From: Alphaproteobacteria bacterium
Lineage (GTDB): Bacteria > Pseudomonadota > Alphaproteobacteria > GCA-2731375
Direction of reading: 5' to 3'
NCBI GenBank assembly: GCA_029937535.1
Contig: JAPYPT010000007.1
Location: forward strand, 1-41,065
DNA length: 41,065 nt
In this document: in pieces, positions 15,797 through 24,792 of the stretch
How the letters are laid out: every line of letters starts with the position of its first letter
How positions within the stretch are numbered: the first letter of the stretch is position 1
Program-made: the position numbers and the translations under genes
The notes under the pieces: model-generated
Told to the model about the DNA's origin: nothing
The model's database searches: none
What the model saw: only the letters and a program-made list of their open reading frames with translations

Positions 15797-18700
15797 ATGC
15801 GCGCCACCGATCATCAACGCCTGGCCGCCGACCCCGGGCTTTCGGCTTGGGTAACGGCCTCCGCCGGGACCGGCAAGACCCACGTCCTGACGGACCGGGT
15901 GTTGCGTTTGTTGCTGATGGACTGCCCGCCGGAACGCATCTTGTGCCTGACATTCACCAAGGCGGCGGCCGCCGAGATGGCCAACCGTCTGCACGGCCGC
16001 CTGGGCAATTGGGCGGTGGCCGGCGACGCCGCGCTCAACCAGGATCTGATGGATCTGACCGGTCTCACGTTCGAGGCCCCGACCCTGAACCTGGCTCGGC
16101 GTCTCTTTGCCCGTGTCCTCGATACCCCCGGCGGCTTGAAGGTGCAGACCATCCATTCCTTCTGCGAGGTTCTGCTGCGGCGCTTTCCCATCGAGGCGCG
16201 GCTGGCGCCTCACTTTCAGGTCATGGACGAACGCCAGGCGGCGGATGTGCTGGATGACGCCCTGCAAGGCGTGCTGGAACAGGACGCCGGGACGCCGGAG
16301 CCCCTGGTGGCGGCCCTCATGGCCCTGGTCGATCAAGAGACGTTCGGAAATCTGATGGCGGGTTTATCGGCCGACCGGGGCCGCCTGCAACGGCTGTTGC
16401 ATGGCCCGGATGGCCTGGATGGCTTACTGCGCGATGTGCGCCAGGTCTTGGGTCTGTCGGCGGGAGACGACGAGGCCGGCATTCTGGAAGCCGCCTGCAC
16501 GGAAGAGAATTTCGACGGCGCGGCGCTGTACGAGGTAGCGGAAGCGATGGCGGAGGGCGGCAAGGTGGAAAGCCGCCATAGCCAAGCCATCACCGCCTGG
16601 CTGGAGGCGCCGGCCCGTAGAGCTGGCCAGCTCGATGCCTATCTCGCGGGCTTTTTCACCAAGGAGGGCCAGGGCACGGCCTACGCCACGCCCCTGACCA
16701 AGGCGACCATGGCGGAGCTGCCCCATGGCCTGGCCGTCATCGAGGCGGAGGTGGTCCGTCTGGAGGCGGTGCGCCGGCGCCGCAATGCCGCCCGTATCGC
16801 GGCGGCGACGGAAATGCTGCTGCGGCTGGGGGCGCGGTTGATCACCGCCTACGAGGTGGAAAAACAGCGTCTGGCGCTGCTGGATTACGATGATCTTGTT
16901 TTGCGGGCGGGCGATTTGTTGTCCGGGGAAGGCAGTACGGACTGGGTGCTGTACAAGCTGGATGGCGGCCTGGAACACATCCTGATCGACGAGGCCCAGG
17001 ACACCAATCCCGAACAATGGCAGGTGGTCCGCACCCTGGCGGATGAATTCTTCACCGGCGAAGGAGCCTTCGAAGACGGCGACGACAGCCTCATGGCCAC
17101 GGGCCGGACCTTGTTCGCGGTGGGCGATGTTAAGCAATCGATCTATAGCTTCCAGCGCGCCGACCCGGCAGCCTTTCAGGCCATGCGGCATCATTTCGCA
17201 GCCCGCGTGGGCGCCGCCAAACGGCGCTGGCAGCCGGTGGAACTGGCCTTGTCCTTTCGCTCCACCCCCGCCGTGCTGCGGGCCGTCGATGCCATATTCG
17301 CCGAGCCGGAGGCCCGCGACGGCCTGAATTTCGACGGTGGCGACGGTGGCGACAATGTACGCCACATCCCCAACCGCGCCACCGATGCCGGCTTGGTGGA
17401 AATCTGGCCGACGGAAACACCCAGCGAGGACGAGGAACATCCCCCCTGGGCCCCGCCTGTCAGGCAGATTTACCGGCAAACCCCGGTCGCCCGCCTGGCC
17501 GGCCGTATTGCCGATCGGATTGAGCGCTGGCTGACCTCGGGAGAGATGCTGGAGGCGCGGGGGCGGCCCATCGGGCCCGGCGATATCCTGATCCTGGTGC
17601 AGCGCCGGGCCAGCTTTGTCGAGGCCATGGTGCGGGCCCTTAAACGCCGGGGCATTGCCGTGGCAGGCGTCGACCGCATGGTCTTGATGGAACAGCTTGC
17701 GGTCATGGATCTGGCCGCCCTTGGCAATTTTCTGCTGCTGCCGGAGGATGACCTGAACCTGGCGACGGTTCTGAAAGGCCCCTTGCTGGGCTGGAATGAC
17801 GATCAGTTGTTCGATCTTGCCCATGGCCGGCGCGGCAGCCTCTGGGCGGCGTTGCGGGCGCGGCCCGCATGCGCGGCCTATAAGACCCTGTCGGGGTTGC
17901 TGGCCAAGGTCGATTTCGCCCCGCCCTTCGAACTTTATGCGGAGCTGCTGGGCGCGGGCGGCGGGCGGCGGAAAATCCTGGCCCGTCTGGGTCCCGACGC
18001 CAACGACCCGATCAACGAATTTCTCGACCTGGCCTTGTCCCATGAACGGGATCATGCGCCCAGTCTGCAAGGCTTTCTGCATTGGCTGGAACGGGGCGAG
18101 ACGGAGGTGAAGCGCGATCTGGATCAGGGCCAGAATGAAGTGCGGGTGATGACGGTGCATGGCGCCAAGGGCCTGGAGGCGCCCATTGTCTTTCTCGCCG
18201 ACACGGTGCGGGTGCCCGAGCGGACACCGCCGTTGTTGTGGCCGGACGTCAGCGAAATCCCGGGCAGCGGCCCGGCGCCCCTATGGGCGCCGATCCGGGC
18301 CATGGAAGACGGGGTCATGGCCCAGGCCCGCGCCAAGGCCGAGCAGGACCGGGACCGGGAATACCGCCGCCTGTTCTATGTCGCCCTGACCCGGGCGGCG
18401 GACCGGTTGTACATCTGCGGCTTCGAGGGCAAGACCGGACGCAAGGAGCATTGCTGGTACGACATGGCCTGGCGGGCCCTGTCGGCGTTGCCGGAAATCG
18501 AAACGCCGGCGGAGTTGACGGGCGGATTGCGTCTGCTGAACAGACAAGGCGCCGCGGCGCCGGATGTCGTGGCCCCCCTGCCCGAGCCGCCGGAAGCATT
18601 GCCCGCCTGGGCCACCCAGGCAGCGCCCGCGGAACCCGTGCCGCCCCGGCCCTTGACGCCGTCGCGGCCCGATCTACCCGAACCCGCCGTCGCCTCTCCC

Positions 18701-19213
18701 CTGGCGGGCGACGGACAGGCCCGCTTCCAGCGCGGCAATCACATCCATCGCCTGTTGCAAACCCTGCCCGATCTGCCCGATGATCAGCGCGCCGCCGCCG
18801 CCGCGCGCTATCTGGCCCAGCCGGCCCATGTCTTGGAGCCGGACCAGCAGGCCGACATTCTGGCTGAAACCTTGGCCGTGCTGAGCCATCCGGAGTTTGC
18901 GCCTATCTTCGGTCCAGGCTCCCAGGCCGAAGTGCCGTTGACGGCGGTATTGTCCGGCCGGGTCGTGAGCGGCCAGGTGGATCGCTTGGCGGTTGCCGAT
19001 TCGGAAATTTTGGTGGTCGATTACAAGACCAACCGCCCACCGCCCCAGCGGGCAGGCGACGTGGATATCCTCTATTTGCGGCAATTGGCCAGCTATCGCG
19101 CCGCATTGATGGAGATTTACCCCGAAAAAACAGTGCGTTGCGCGCTTTTATGGACGGACGGCCCGAATTTGATGACGATCGACGGCGCTCTTTTGGCACC
19201 ACATTCGCCTTGA
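15797..19213 (+). CDS. addA: double-strand break repair helicase-nuclease AddA
   Basis: This is a 1138-residue UvrD/RecB-like superfamily 1 helicase with a C-terminal nuclease. Walker A is ASAGTGKT (residues 21-28), motif Ia is CLTFTKAAAAEM, and Walker B is LIDEAQDTNPEQW. Motif III is FAVGDVKQSIYSFQRADP, motif IV is LALSFRSTPAVL, motif V is VMTVHGAKGLEAPIVF and motif VI is RLFYVALTRAADRLYICG. The nuclease domain has GNHIHRLLQ, VSGQVDRLAV and LVVDYKTNRPPP with the RQLASYRAAL helix. All catalytic residues seem intact. With AddB it unwinds and resects broken DNA ends; recognition of Chi-like sites in this group is not established from sequence. It lies directly after addB and before trxA. Confidence 0.96.
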   Translation: MRATDHQRLAADPGLSAWVTASAGTGKTHVLTDRVLRLLLMDCPPERILCLTFTKAAAAEMANRLHGRLGNWAVAGDAALNQDLMDLTGLTFEAPTLNLARRLFARVLDTPGGLKVQTIHSFCEVLLRRFPIEARLAPHFQVMDERQAADVLDDALQGVLEQDAGTPEPLVAALMALVDQETFGNLMAGLSADRGRLQRLLHGPDGLDGLLRDVRQVLGLSAGDDEAGILEAACTEENFDGAALYEVAEAMAEGGKVESRHSQAITAWLEAPARRAGQLDAYLAGFFTKEGQGTAYATPLTKATMAELPHGLAVIEAEVVRLEAVRRRRNAARIAAATEMLLRLGARLITAYEVEKQRLALLDYDDLVLRAGDLLSGEGSTDWVLYKLDGGLEHILIDEAQDTNPEQWQVVRTLADEFFTGEGAFEDGDDSLMATGRTLFAVGDVKQSIYSFQRADPAAFQAMRHHFAARVGAAKRRWQPVELALSFRSTPAVLRAVDAIFAEPEARDGLNFDGGDGGDNVRHIPNRATDAGLVEIWPTETPSEDEEHPPWAPPVRQIYRQTPVARLAGRIADRIERWLTSGEMLEARGRPIGPGDILILVQRRASFVEAMVRALKRRGIAVAGVDRMVLMEQLAVMDLAALGNFLLLPEDDLNLATVLKGPLLGWNDDQLFDLAHGRRGSLWAALRARPACAAYKTLSGLLAKVDFAPPFELYAELLGAGGGRRKILARLGPDANDPINEFLDLALSHERDHAPSLQGFLHWLERGETEVKRDLDQGQNEVRVMTVHGAKGLEAPIVFLADTVRVPERTPPLLWPDVSEIPGSGPAPLWAPIRAMEDGVMAQARAKAEQDRDREYRRLFYVALTRAADRLYICGFEGKTGRKEHCWYDMAWRALSALPEIETPAELTGGLRLLNRQGAAAPDVVAPLPEPPEALPAWATQAAPAEPVPPRPLTPSRPDLPEPAVASPLAGDGQARFQRGNHIHRLLQTLPDLPDDQRAAAAARYLAQPAHVLEPDQQADILAETLAVLSHPEFAPIFGPGSQAEVPLTAVLSGRVVSGQVDRLAVADSEILVVDYKTNRPPPQRAGDVDILYLRQLASYRAALMEIYPEKTVRCALLWTDGPNLMTIDGALLAPHSP

Positions 19214-19332
19214 CGGACCGGCCTCGGATACCTACCTTTTTAAGCTCAGGTGAATTATTAATGCAGCGCAGGGGCGGTTGCAGGGAAATCGCCATTACCT
19301 AAACGACGCTGATAAGAAGATTGGAAACTGTC

Positions 19333-19653
19333 ATGGCCACTAAACCCGTATCAGACGATACATTCGATAGCGAGGTACTTGGCGCCGAAGGTCCCGTGGT
19401 GGTGGATTTCTGGGCCGAATGGTGCGGCCCCTGCAAACAGATCGCCCCAGCCTTGGAAGACATCGCAGCCGAGATGGGCGATAGGGTGACCATTGCCAAG
19501 GTGAACATCGACGACAATCCCTCCATTCCCGCCAAATACGGCGTACGGGGCATTCCTACCTTGATGCTGTTCAAGGACGGCGAGGTCGCCTCCATGAAAG
19601 TCGGTGCCCTGCCCAAGGGCAAGATCCAGGAATGGATTGAGGAATCGATCTGA
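19333..19653 (+). CDS. trxA: thioredoxin
   Basis: This is a 106-residue cytosolic thioredoxin. The redox motif WCGPC is at residues 30-34 (Cys31, Cys34), with VVVDFWAEW before it and the cis-Pro loop [11 protein letters not shown] after it, ending at EWIEESI. It reduces protein disulfides using thioredoxin reductase. The ATG at 19333 is preferred over the in-frame TTG at 19321 because it gives the normal family length and has GGA about 8 bases upstream. It is about 120 bases after addA, a conserved alphaproteobacterial neighbour; that gap probably gives it its own promoter, though I could not place one firmly. A palindromic repeat element follows the stop. Confidence 0.95.
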   Translation: MATKPVSDDTFDSEVLGAEGPVVVDFWAEWCGPCKQIAPALEDIAAEMGDRVTIAKVNIDDNPSIPAKYGVRGIPTLMLFKDGEVASMKVGALPKGKIQEWIEESI

Positions 19654-19678
19654 GGCTATTTTCGGCCGGTTGAATATC

Positions 19679-19794
19679 TAGAGCAACCCGCATTCAATTG
19701 AATGCGGATAAGTTGCTCGATCTTAAAGGTTTTAGCGCATGGCCTCGCGTTCAATTGAACGCGACATGCGCTAACGGCGCCACGACACGCTCTA
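19679..19794. repeat. composite palindromic intergenic element
   Basis: The element is bounded by TAGAGC (19679-19684) and its reverse complement GCTCTA (19789-19794). Inside are two hairpins around a shared core. The first is a perfect 20-base palindrome CCGCATTCAATTGAATGCGG at 19688-19707, flanked by GAGCAAC/GTTGCTC. The second is a perfect 18-base palindrome CGCGTTCAATTGAACGCG at 19746-19763, flanked by TTAGCGCATG/CATGCGCTAA. It fills the space between trxA and the convergent M81 gene. It looks like a small mobile or REP-type repeat and could also terminate both transcripts. Confidence 0.8.
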
Positions 19795-21288
19795 AATTCC
19801 GTGGATTGGGCCCAAGGGGTAATACCGCACGCCGGGGCGTAACCTGGTGTAGGCGCAGTCGGCCGGGCTGGCCAGATAGCCGCCGGGCGCCAGGGCGGCG
19901 AAGGTGGTTTCGGCGATGGGGTCGAAATGGGCCCGGTAGTGGCAGGTGCTTTTCAAAACGATGATGTTCTGCTCCTCGAGCACCACGCCCAGATGTTCAA
20001 ACACCATGCGGTCCAGGGCCTGGACCCGGCGCGAGGAGAGCGCCACCTTGATGCCGCCGATGGACAGCAGCGCCGAAGGGCCCACTTTATAGCCCTTGCC
20101 CTGGGATACCGGACCGGTGGATTGATAGTTGCCGTCGTTGACGACCTCAACCTTGAAGCGGCCCTGAAACGGCGTCACGCCCGGTAAATCCGTGCGCCCG
20201 CCCAGATCAAGCTCCAGCTCGGCGCCGACGCCCGCTGAATGAGCGGCGGCGGCGGCCAAATCGTCGCAGACAACGCCGAACACGGCGCCCTGGGCATCGT
20301 TGGCGACCAGGGCCGCCAGCATGCCAACCGTATCGCCGCTGCCGCCGCAACCGGGGTTGTCCTGGGTATCGGCGATGACGACGGGTTTTCGTGCCGATAG
20401 GGCCAGGCGCATGGCTTCCACCACGGCCTCGTCGGGTGAAAACAGCGGCTCGGCGAATTCAGCTTCCTTCAGGGCGATCATCTGGGTGATGTCGTCCACC
20501 GCCGCATCCGCCGCCGCCTGGCTGTAGGCATGGGCGCTGACCGTGGGGCCGCATTCCGCCAGGTCCGAGGGTGGGAATCTGGCCAGATAGGCCAGCGACA
20601 ACATCTCGTGGGTCTGCCGGGCAATGGCGGCCTCGACAATGCCTTTCGAGGGTTCGACCAAGGTGCATTGATAATTCAGGGGCAGCAGGAACGGCAATTG
20701 GCGCAGCGCCCGGCCCTGGGGTCGGCCCTCGATCAGCAGCCGCTTCATGGCGGCGGAGGCGCGCTGGCCGGTGGCGTGCTGGTCCACATGGGGATAGGTG
20801 TGATAGGGCAGAATGGCGTCGGCCAGGGCGACCATGGCGGGCGTGACATTGGCGTGATAGTCCAGACTGATCACGATGGGGATATCGTCACCCACCACGG
20901 CGCGGACCCGGCGCAGCAACTCACCCTCGCCATCCGCATGCTGGACCGAGACCATGGCGCCGTGGAGGTCTAGGTAAATTCCGTCCACCGGCAGCACCTC
21001 GGACAACCGGGCCAGGATTTCGCTGGAGATGCGTTCGTAGGCATGGGCCGTGACCGCCGCGCCTGGCGTTGTGGAGGTCCACAACAGCGGCGCCAGTTCA
21101 TGATTGCCATCGTTGCCCGCGATGAAGCCGGCGGTGGAGGCGCCGCTTTCCGCGAACTCGGTCATGATTTCCTCGCCACGCAGAATGCCCGGCCGGTCGG
21201 CGGGCCGGGCGAAATGTTCGTAGTCCGTGGCGCCGGGGACGAAACAATTAGTTTCATGCATGAAGCCGGCAAGGGCAATTTTGGCCAT
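19792..21288 (-). CDS. M81 family metallopeptidase (MlrC-like)
   Basis: This is a 498-residue protein of the M81/DUF1485 family, whose best-known member is MlrC, the zinc peptidase that finishes microcystin breakdown. Conserved segments are MAKIALAGFMHETNCF at the N-terminus, DGIYLDLHGAMVS, PIVISLDYHANVTP and YHTYPHVDQ, whose Asp and His residues are the likely metal ligands, then VVIADTQDNPGCGGSGDT in the second domain. Most family members are not microcystin-degrading; they may cleave small peptides or amides, and the substrate here is unknown. The ATG lies 2 bases after the CoA-transferase subunit B stop, so it belongs to the same operon. That pairing suggests a catabolic route in which an amide or peptide is hydrolysed and the acid activated with CoA. 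Confidence 0.88.
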   Translation of the reverse strand: MAKIALAGFMHETNCFVPGATDYEHFARPADRPGILRGEEIMTEFAESGASTAGFIAGNDGNHELAPLLWTSTTPGAAVTAHAYERISSEILARLSEVLPVDGIYLDLHGAMVSVQHADGEGELLRRVRAVVGDDIPIVISLDYHANVTPAMVALADAILPYHTYPHVDQHATGQRASAAMKRLLIEGRPQGRALRQLPFLLPLNYQCTLVEPSKGIVEAAIARQTHEMLSLAYLARFPPSDLAECGPTVSAHAYSQAAADAAVDDITQMIALKEAEFAEPLFSPDEAVVEAMRLALSARKPVVIADTQDNPGCGGSGDTVGMLAALVANDAQGAVFGVVCDDLAAAAAHSAGVGAELELDLGGRTDLPGVTPFQGRFKVEVVNDGNYQSTGPVSQGKGYKVGPSALLSIGGIKVALSSRRVQALDRMVFEHLGVVLEEQNIIVLKSTCHYRAHFDPIAETTFAALAPGGYLASPADCAYTRLRPGVRYYPLGPIHGI

Positions 21289-21290
21289 GA

Positions 21291-21977
21291 TTAGTCCCCG
21301 TCGTCGAATTTAGGTGCGGTCAGGTCGCGGCAATCGGCGGCGAAGGTCAAGGGCGCGCCGGTCGCCGCCGCCAGGTCCGCCCGATCCAGGCCGGGAATGA
21401 TCTCGCGCGCCACGAAGCCGCGCGCGTCAATATCCAGCACCGCCAGATCAGTGTAGATCCGCTTCACGACGCCGACGGCGGTCAGCGGGTAGGTGCAAAC
21501 GTCCACCAAACGCGGGGTGGCGTCCTTGTTTTGATGTCGCATGATGACATACACGGCCCGGGCGCCGACGGCCAGATCCATGGCGCCGCCGATCAGCGGG
21601 CCCTTGTCGGCCATCAGAGCATCCCAATTGGCCAGGTCGCCATTGGCGGCGACCTGAAAGGCGCCCAGGATGGTGATATCCAGATGCCCGCCCCGGATCA
21701 TGGCGAAGGAGGCGGCGGAATCGAAGATTGAGGCGCCGTCCCGCAATGTCACCACCCGGCTGCCCGCGTCCACCAGCTCCCGGTCGCCCTGGCCCGGTTC
21801 CGGCAATGCGCCAACGCCCAGAATGCCGTTTTCGGATTGGAAGAATATATCCCGGTCCACGGGCGCATGGCTGGCCGCCAGTACAGGCATGCCGAGGCCA
21901 AGGTTCACATAAGCCCCATCGGGCAGGTCCTGGGCCGCGCGCCAGGCCATTTGGTCCCGGTTCAAAGGTTTCGCCAT
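21291..21977 (-). CDS. 3-oxoacid CoA-transferase family, subunit B
   Basis: This is a 228-residue beta subunit of a family I CoA-transferase. The N-terminal glycine-rich YVNLGLGMPVLAA and the catalytic motif SENGILGVG are visible. The Glu of that motif forms the gamma-glutamyl-CoA thioester. GGHLDITILGAFQV follows, as in ScoB/PcaJ/AtoA-like subunits. The ATG at 21975-21977 is chosen over a TTG two codons upstream. The partner subunit A ends 12 bases before it. Together they move CoA from a donor such as succinyl-CoA or acetyl-CoA to a carboxylic acid. The acceptor is not predictable; the neighbouring M81 hydrolase may provide it. Confidence 0.9.
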   Translation of the reverse strand: MAKPLNRDQMAWRAAQDLPDGAYVNLGLGMPVLAASHAPVDRDIFFQSENGILGVGALPEPGQGDRELVDAGSRVVTLRDGASIFDSAASFAMIRGGHLDITILGAFQVAANGDLANWDALMADKGPLIGGAMDLAVGARAVYVIMRHQNKDATPRLVDVCTYPLTAVGVVKRIYTDLAVLDIDARGFVAREIIPGLDRADLAAATGAPLTFAADCRDLTAPKFDDGD

Positions 21978-21989
21978 GGTCAACGGGCC

Positions 21990-22664
21990 CTAATCCAGCC
22001 GGGGTGCTTGCAGCACCCGGTCCACGTAGATGCCCGGCAGGTGGATTTGTTCCGGTGGCAGGGGGGTGGCGGAAATCTCATCAACCTCGACCACGGTGAT
22101 CTCGGCGGCGGCGGCCATGGCGGTGCCGAAATTGGCCTGGGTGCCGCGAAAAAACAAATTGCCGAAACGATCCGCTTTCTGGGCCCGCAACAGAGCGAAA
22201 TCGGCCTTCAAGGCCTCTTCCAGCACGCACATGCGGCCCCCGAACAACCGCTGCTCCCGTCCCTCCGCCAGCGTGGTGCCCGCCGCCGTGGGTGTAAAAA
22301 AGGCCGGAATGCCGGCGCCGCCCGCCCGAATTCGTTCGGCGAAGGTGCCCTGGGGCACGATTTCCAAGGTCACGTCGCCGCGCTGCCATTGCGCTTCGAA
22401 ATTGGCCGGCATGGCGCCCGGGCCGCGGAAGGCGGTGGTGATGACATGGCTGATGCGTTGTTCATTAAACAGGGCGGCATCGCAATCATCGAGGCGGCGG
22501 ATGGCGTTGATGATCAAGGTCAACCCGGTCAAATCCATAGGCGCCAGGGCGCGCACCAAGTTGGCCGGAATGCCGGCGTTGCCAAATCCGCTGATCATCA
22601 GCGCGGCACCCGATTGAATTCCCAGCATCGCCGCCGCCAGGTCGCCGACCTGCTTATTGATCAA
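21990..22664 (-). CDS. 3-oxoacid CoA-transferase family, subunit A
   Basis: This is a 224-residue alpha subunit of a family I CoA-transferase. The CoA-binding loop LMISGFGNAGIPANLV is near residues 22-37. The typical DFALLRAQKADRFGN is at about 160-175, where family members have the D-x-A-L-x-x-A-x-x-D-x-x-G pattern. The start appears to be TTG at 22662-22664, with AGGG 8 bases upstream. The ATG at 22678-22680 is out of frame. It directly follows the response regulator by 12 bases and precedes subunit B, giving the order regulator-A-B-M81. The two subunits form the active heteromer. Confidence 0.88.
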   Translation of the reverse strand: MINKQVGDLAAAMLGIQSGAALMISGFGNAGIPANLVRALAPMDLTGLTLIINAIRRLDDCDAALFNEQRISHVITTAFRGPGAMPANFEAQWQRGDVTLEIVPQGTFAERIRAGGAGIPAFFTPTAAGTTLAEGREQRLFGGRMCVLEEALKADFALLRAQKADRFGNLFFRGTQANFGTAMAAAAEITVVEVDEISATPLPPEQIHLPGIYVDRVLQAPRLD

Positions 22665-22676
22665 GATTGCGCCCTG

Positions 22677-23363
22677 TCATGGCACCAGCCGGTAGCCACC
22701 CGGTTCCGTGACCAGTATTTCGGCCGAGGACGGATCACTCTCGATTTTTTGCCGCAGGCGGTAGATATGGGTTTCCAGGGTATGGGTGGTGACGCCCGCG
22801 TTGTAACCCCAAACCTCGTTCAACAAGACATCCCGGCTGACCGCCTTTGCCCCGGCCCGGTACAGATATTTCAGGATCGAGGTTTCCTTCTCCGTCAGGC
22901 GGACTTTCTGGTTGCCCCCGGTTTCCAGCAACAGCTTGGCCGAAGGACGGAAGGTGTAGGGCCCTATGGAGGAAACAGCGTCCTCGGACTGTTCATGCTG
23001 ACGCAGATGTGAACGGATTCGGGCCAGCAGAACGGCGAATTTGAACGGTTTGGCTACATAGTCGTTGGCGCCCGATTCCAGGCCCAGAATGGTGTCGGCA
23101 TCGCTGTCCGCGGCCGTCAACATGATAATCGGGCATTTCACGCCGGCCTTGCGTAGCATCTTGCAAACTTCCCGGCCATCCAGATCGCCCAGGCCCACGT
23201 CCAGCAGAATCAGATCGAAATGGTCCTTTTTGGCAGTTTCCAGCGCTTCCGCGCCGGAACCGGCCTGAAAAGTTGCAAATTCGTCATGCATATCCAATTG
23301 TTCGGCCAAGGCGCCGCGCAAAGGTTCTTCGTCATCCACCAGAAGGATTTTCTTCGCCGTCAT
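22677..23363 (-). CDS. OmpR/PhoB-family response regulator
   Basis: This is a 228-residue two-component regulator. The receiver domain covers residues 4-120: acidic DDEE at 10-13, phospho-acceptor Asp55 in LILLDVGLGD, Thr83 in MLTAADSD and Lys105 in YVAKPFKF. A winged-helix DNA-binding domain follows (RLTEKETSILKYLYRAG, then TTHTLETHIYRLRQKIE and the terminal LVTEPGGYRLVP). I use the ATG at 23361-23363, where the receiver fold starts; an in-frame ATG 8 codons earlier is possible. No histidine kinase lies nearby, so its sensor is elsewhere. It is divergent from ribA and 12 bases ahead of the CoA-transferase genes, which it may control or merely share a transcript with. Confidence 0.92.
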   Translation of the reverse strand: MTAKKILLVDDEEPLRGALAEQLDMHDEFATFQAGSGAEALETAKKDHFDLILLDVGLGDLDGREVCKMLRKAGVKCPIIMLTAADSDADTILGLESGANDYVAKPFKFAVLLARIRSHLRQHEQSEDAVSSIGPYTFRPSAKLLLETGGNQKVRLTEKETSILKYLYRAGAKAVSRDVLLNEVWGYNAGVTTHTLETHIYRLRQKIESDPSSAEILVTEPGGYRLVP

Positions 23364-23533
23364 CGCCCTATCGACCTCCGCCGCCATTCGGTTGTTCTAG
23401 ATATAGGCAGGTCCCGCAATTCCGGCAAGCAAAAGCACGGCGGGCCGCTGGGTGCCATCAGGTGCCGGGGACAACGTATCCGCCAAAAAACTTCGCCAAT
23501 CCGCCCGGCTTCGGTATATGTTCCATCCCGATC

Positions 23534-24673
23534 ATGACCGCCACCGATGCCAATGTAATCGCCGTTGACCGCGCCGTCGCCGAATTCCGGCGCGGACGTC
23601 CGGTATTGCTGGAATCCGCCGATGGCGACTATGCCTTGGCCTTGGCCGCGGAACAGGCCAGCCCCGGCAGCCTGGCGGATCTATGTGCCTGGGGTCCGAG
23701 CAATGGCGGCGGGGGCTCGGACACCTCAGACGTTGGGGGCGCGGTCCTGGTGTTGACGGAAAGCCGGGCCCGGGCCCTGCACATCAAACCAACCGGCACC
23801 GGGGTGGTGTTGTTGGCGGTTGATCGGGGCACGGACGTGGGCCTGGTCCAAACCCTGGCCGATGGCAGCATGGATCTATCGCACCCCCTGCGCGGCCCGT
23901 TCCGCCGCGAGCGCCGGCCGCCGCATGACACGGAGACCGCCGCCGTGCAATTGGCCAAGGCGGCGCGGCTGTTGCCTTCGGCGGTGGTTGTCCAGATATT
24001 CGATGAAACCGATATCTATGCCGCCGAAAGCAAATATCTGAATGTGACCACGGAACAAATCGGCGAATACGAGGCGTCCGCCGCCATGACCCTGCGTCAG
24101 GTAGCCGAGGCCCCGATAGCCCTGACGGACGCTGAAAACTGCCGCATGATTGCCTTCCGTCCGGCCGATGGCGGGGTCGAGCATCTGGCGATTATCGTCG
24201 GCGACCCCGACCGCCATAGCCCGGTGCTGACCCGCCTGCATTCGGAATGTTTCACTGGCGACCTGCTGGCTTCCCTGAAATGCGACTGCGGCGAACAGTT
24301 GCGCGGCGCCATTCAGTTGATGGCCGAACAAGGCGCCGGCGTGCTGCTGTATCTGGCCCAGGAAGGCCGCGGCATCGGCCTGATGAACAAACTGCGCGCC
24401 TACAGTCTGCAGGCGGAGGGCTATGACACCATTGAGGCCAATCTACGACTCGGCTTCGACGCCGACGAACGGGCCTTCCGGCCCGCCGCGCAAATGCTGG
24501 GATTGCTAGGATTTTCCCAGGTCCGTCTGCTCACCAATAATCCCGACAAAGTCTCGGGGCTGGAGGCCTGCGGTGTGCAGGTCACCGAACGGGTGGCTCA
24601 TAGCTTTCCCGCCAACGTGCATAACGAATTTTACTTGCGCACGAAAAAAGACCGCTCCGGGCATCTGTTGTAG
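23534..24673 (+). CDS. ribA: GTP cyclohydrolase II (RibA) with degenerate N-terminal domain
   Basis: This is a 379-residue enzyme for the first step of riboflavin synthesis, opening GTP to a diaminopyrimidine. The C-terminal domain is complete: zinc Cys residues in SECFTGDLLASLKCDCG, then YLAQEGRGIGLMNKLRAYSL and VRLLTNNPDKVSGLEACGV. The N-terminal ~200 residues look like a worn 3,4-dihydroxy-2-butanone-4-phosphate synthase domain (VDRAVAEFRRGRPVLL), but the acidic DREDEGD-type metal loop is absent, so it should not have RibB activity. A long in-frame 5' extension to 23273 exists but crosses the response regulator promoter region and looks non-coding. I start at ATG 23534; no clear ribosome site is visible. 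A hairpin follows the stop. Confidence 0.85.
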   Translation: MTATDANVIAVDRAVAEFRRGRPVLLESADGDYALALAAEQASPGSLADLCAWGPSNGGGGSDTSDVGGAVLVLTESRARALHIKPTGTGVVLLAVDRGTDVGLVQTLADGSMDLSHPLRGPFRRERRPPHDTETAAVQLAKAARLLPSAVVVQIFDETDIYAAESKYLNVTTEQIGEYEASAAMTLRQVAEAPIALTDAENCRMIAFRPADGGVEHLAIIVGDPDRHSPVLTRLHSECFTGDLLASLKCDCGEQLRGAIQLMAEQGAGVLLYLAQEGRGIGLMNKLRAYSLQAEGYDTIEANLRLGFDADERAFRPAAQMLGLLGFSQVRLLTNNPDKVSGLEACGVQVTERVAHSFPANVHNEFYLRTKKDRSGHLL

Positions 24674-24717
24674 CCGTTCCGGCGGGTTGATCAGGCAGAG
24701 CCGTTTGGCGATCGGCA

Positions 24718-24737
24718 GGGATCAAATTTGCGATCCC
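24718..24737. terminator. hairpin between convergent genes
   Basis: GGGATC (24718-24723) and GATCCC (24732-24737) form a 6-base-pair stem with an A/T-rich 8-base loop. It lies between the ends of ribA and the convergent CmcJ-like gene. There is no long T-tract, so it is at best a weak terminator. Confidence 0.35.
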
Positions 24738-24792
24738 CGCTTTCTCGGGAATGACCTTGAGTGGTCTGAGTTAAGGGTTTTTCAGCAGCATG

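Noticed and set aside
12857-19200. Many long antisense open frames within addB and addA
   Set aside because: High GC third positions create open antisense frames; none has family motifs, and the sense frames are clearly AddB and AddA.
23273-23533. In-frame 5' extension of ribA by 87 codons
   Set aside because: It runs antisense into the response regulator gene, is rich in Arg and Pro, and has no family similarity.
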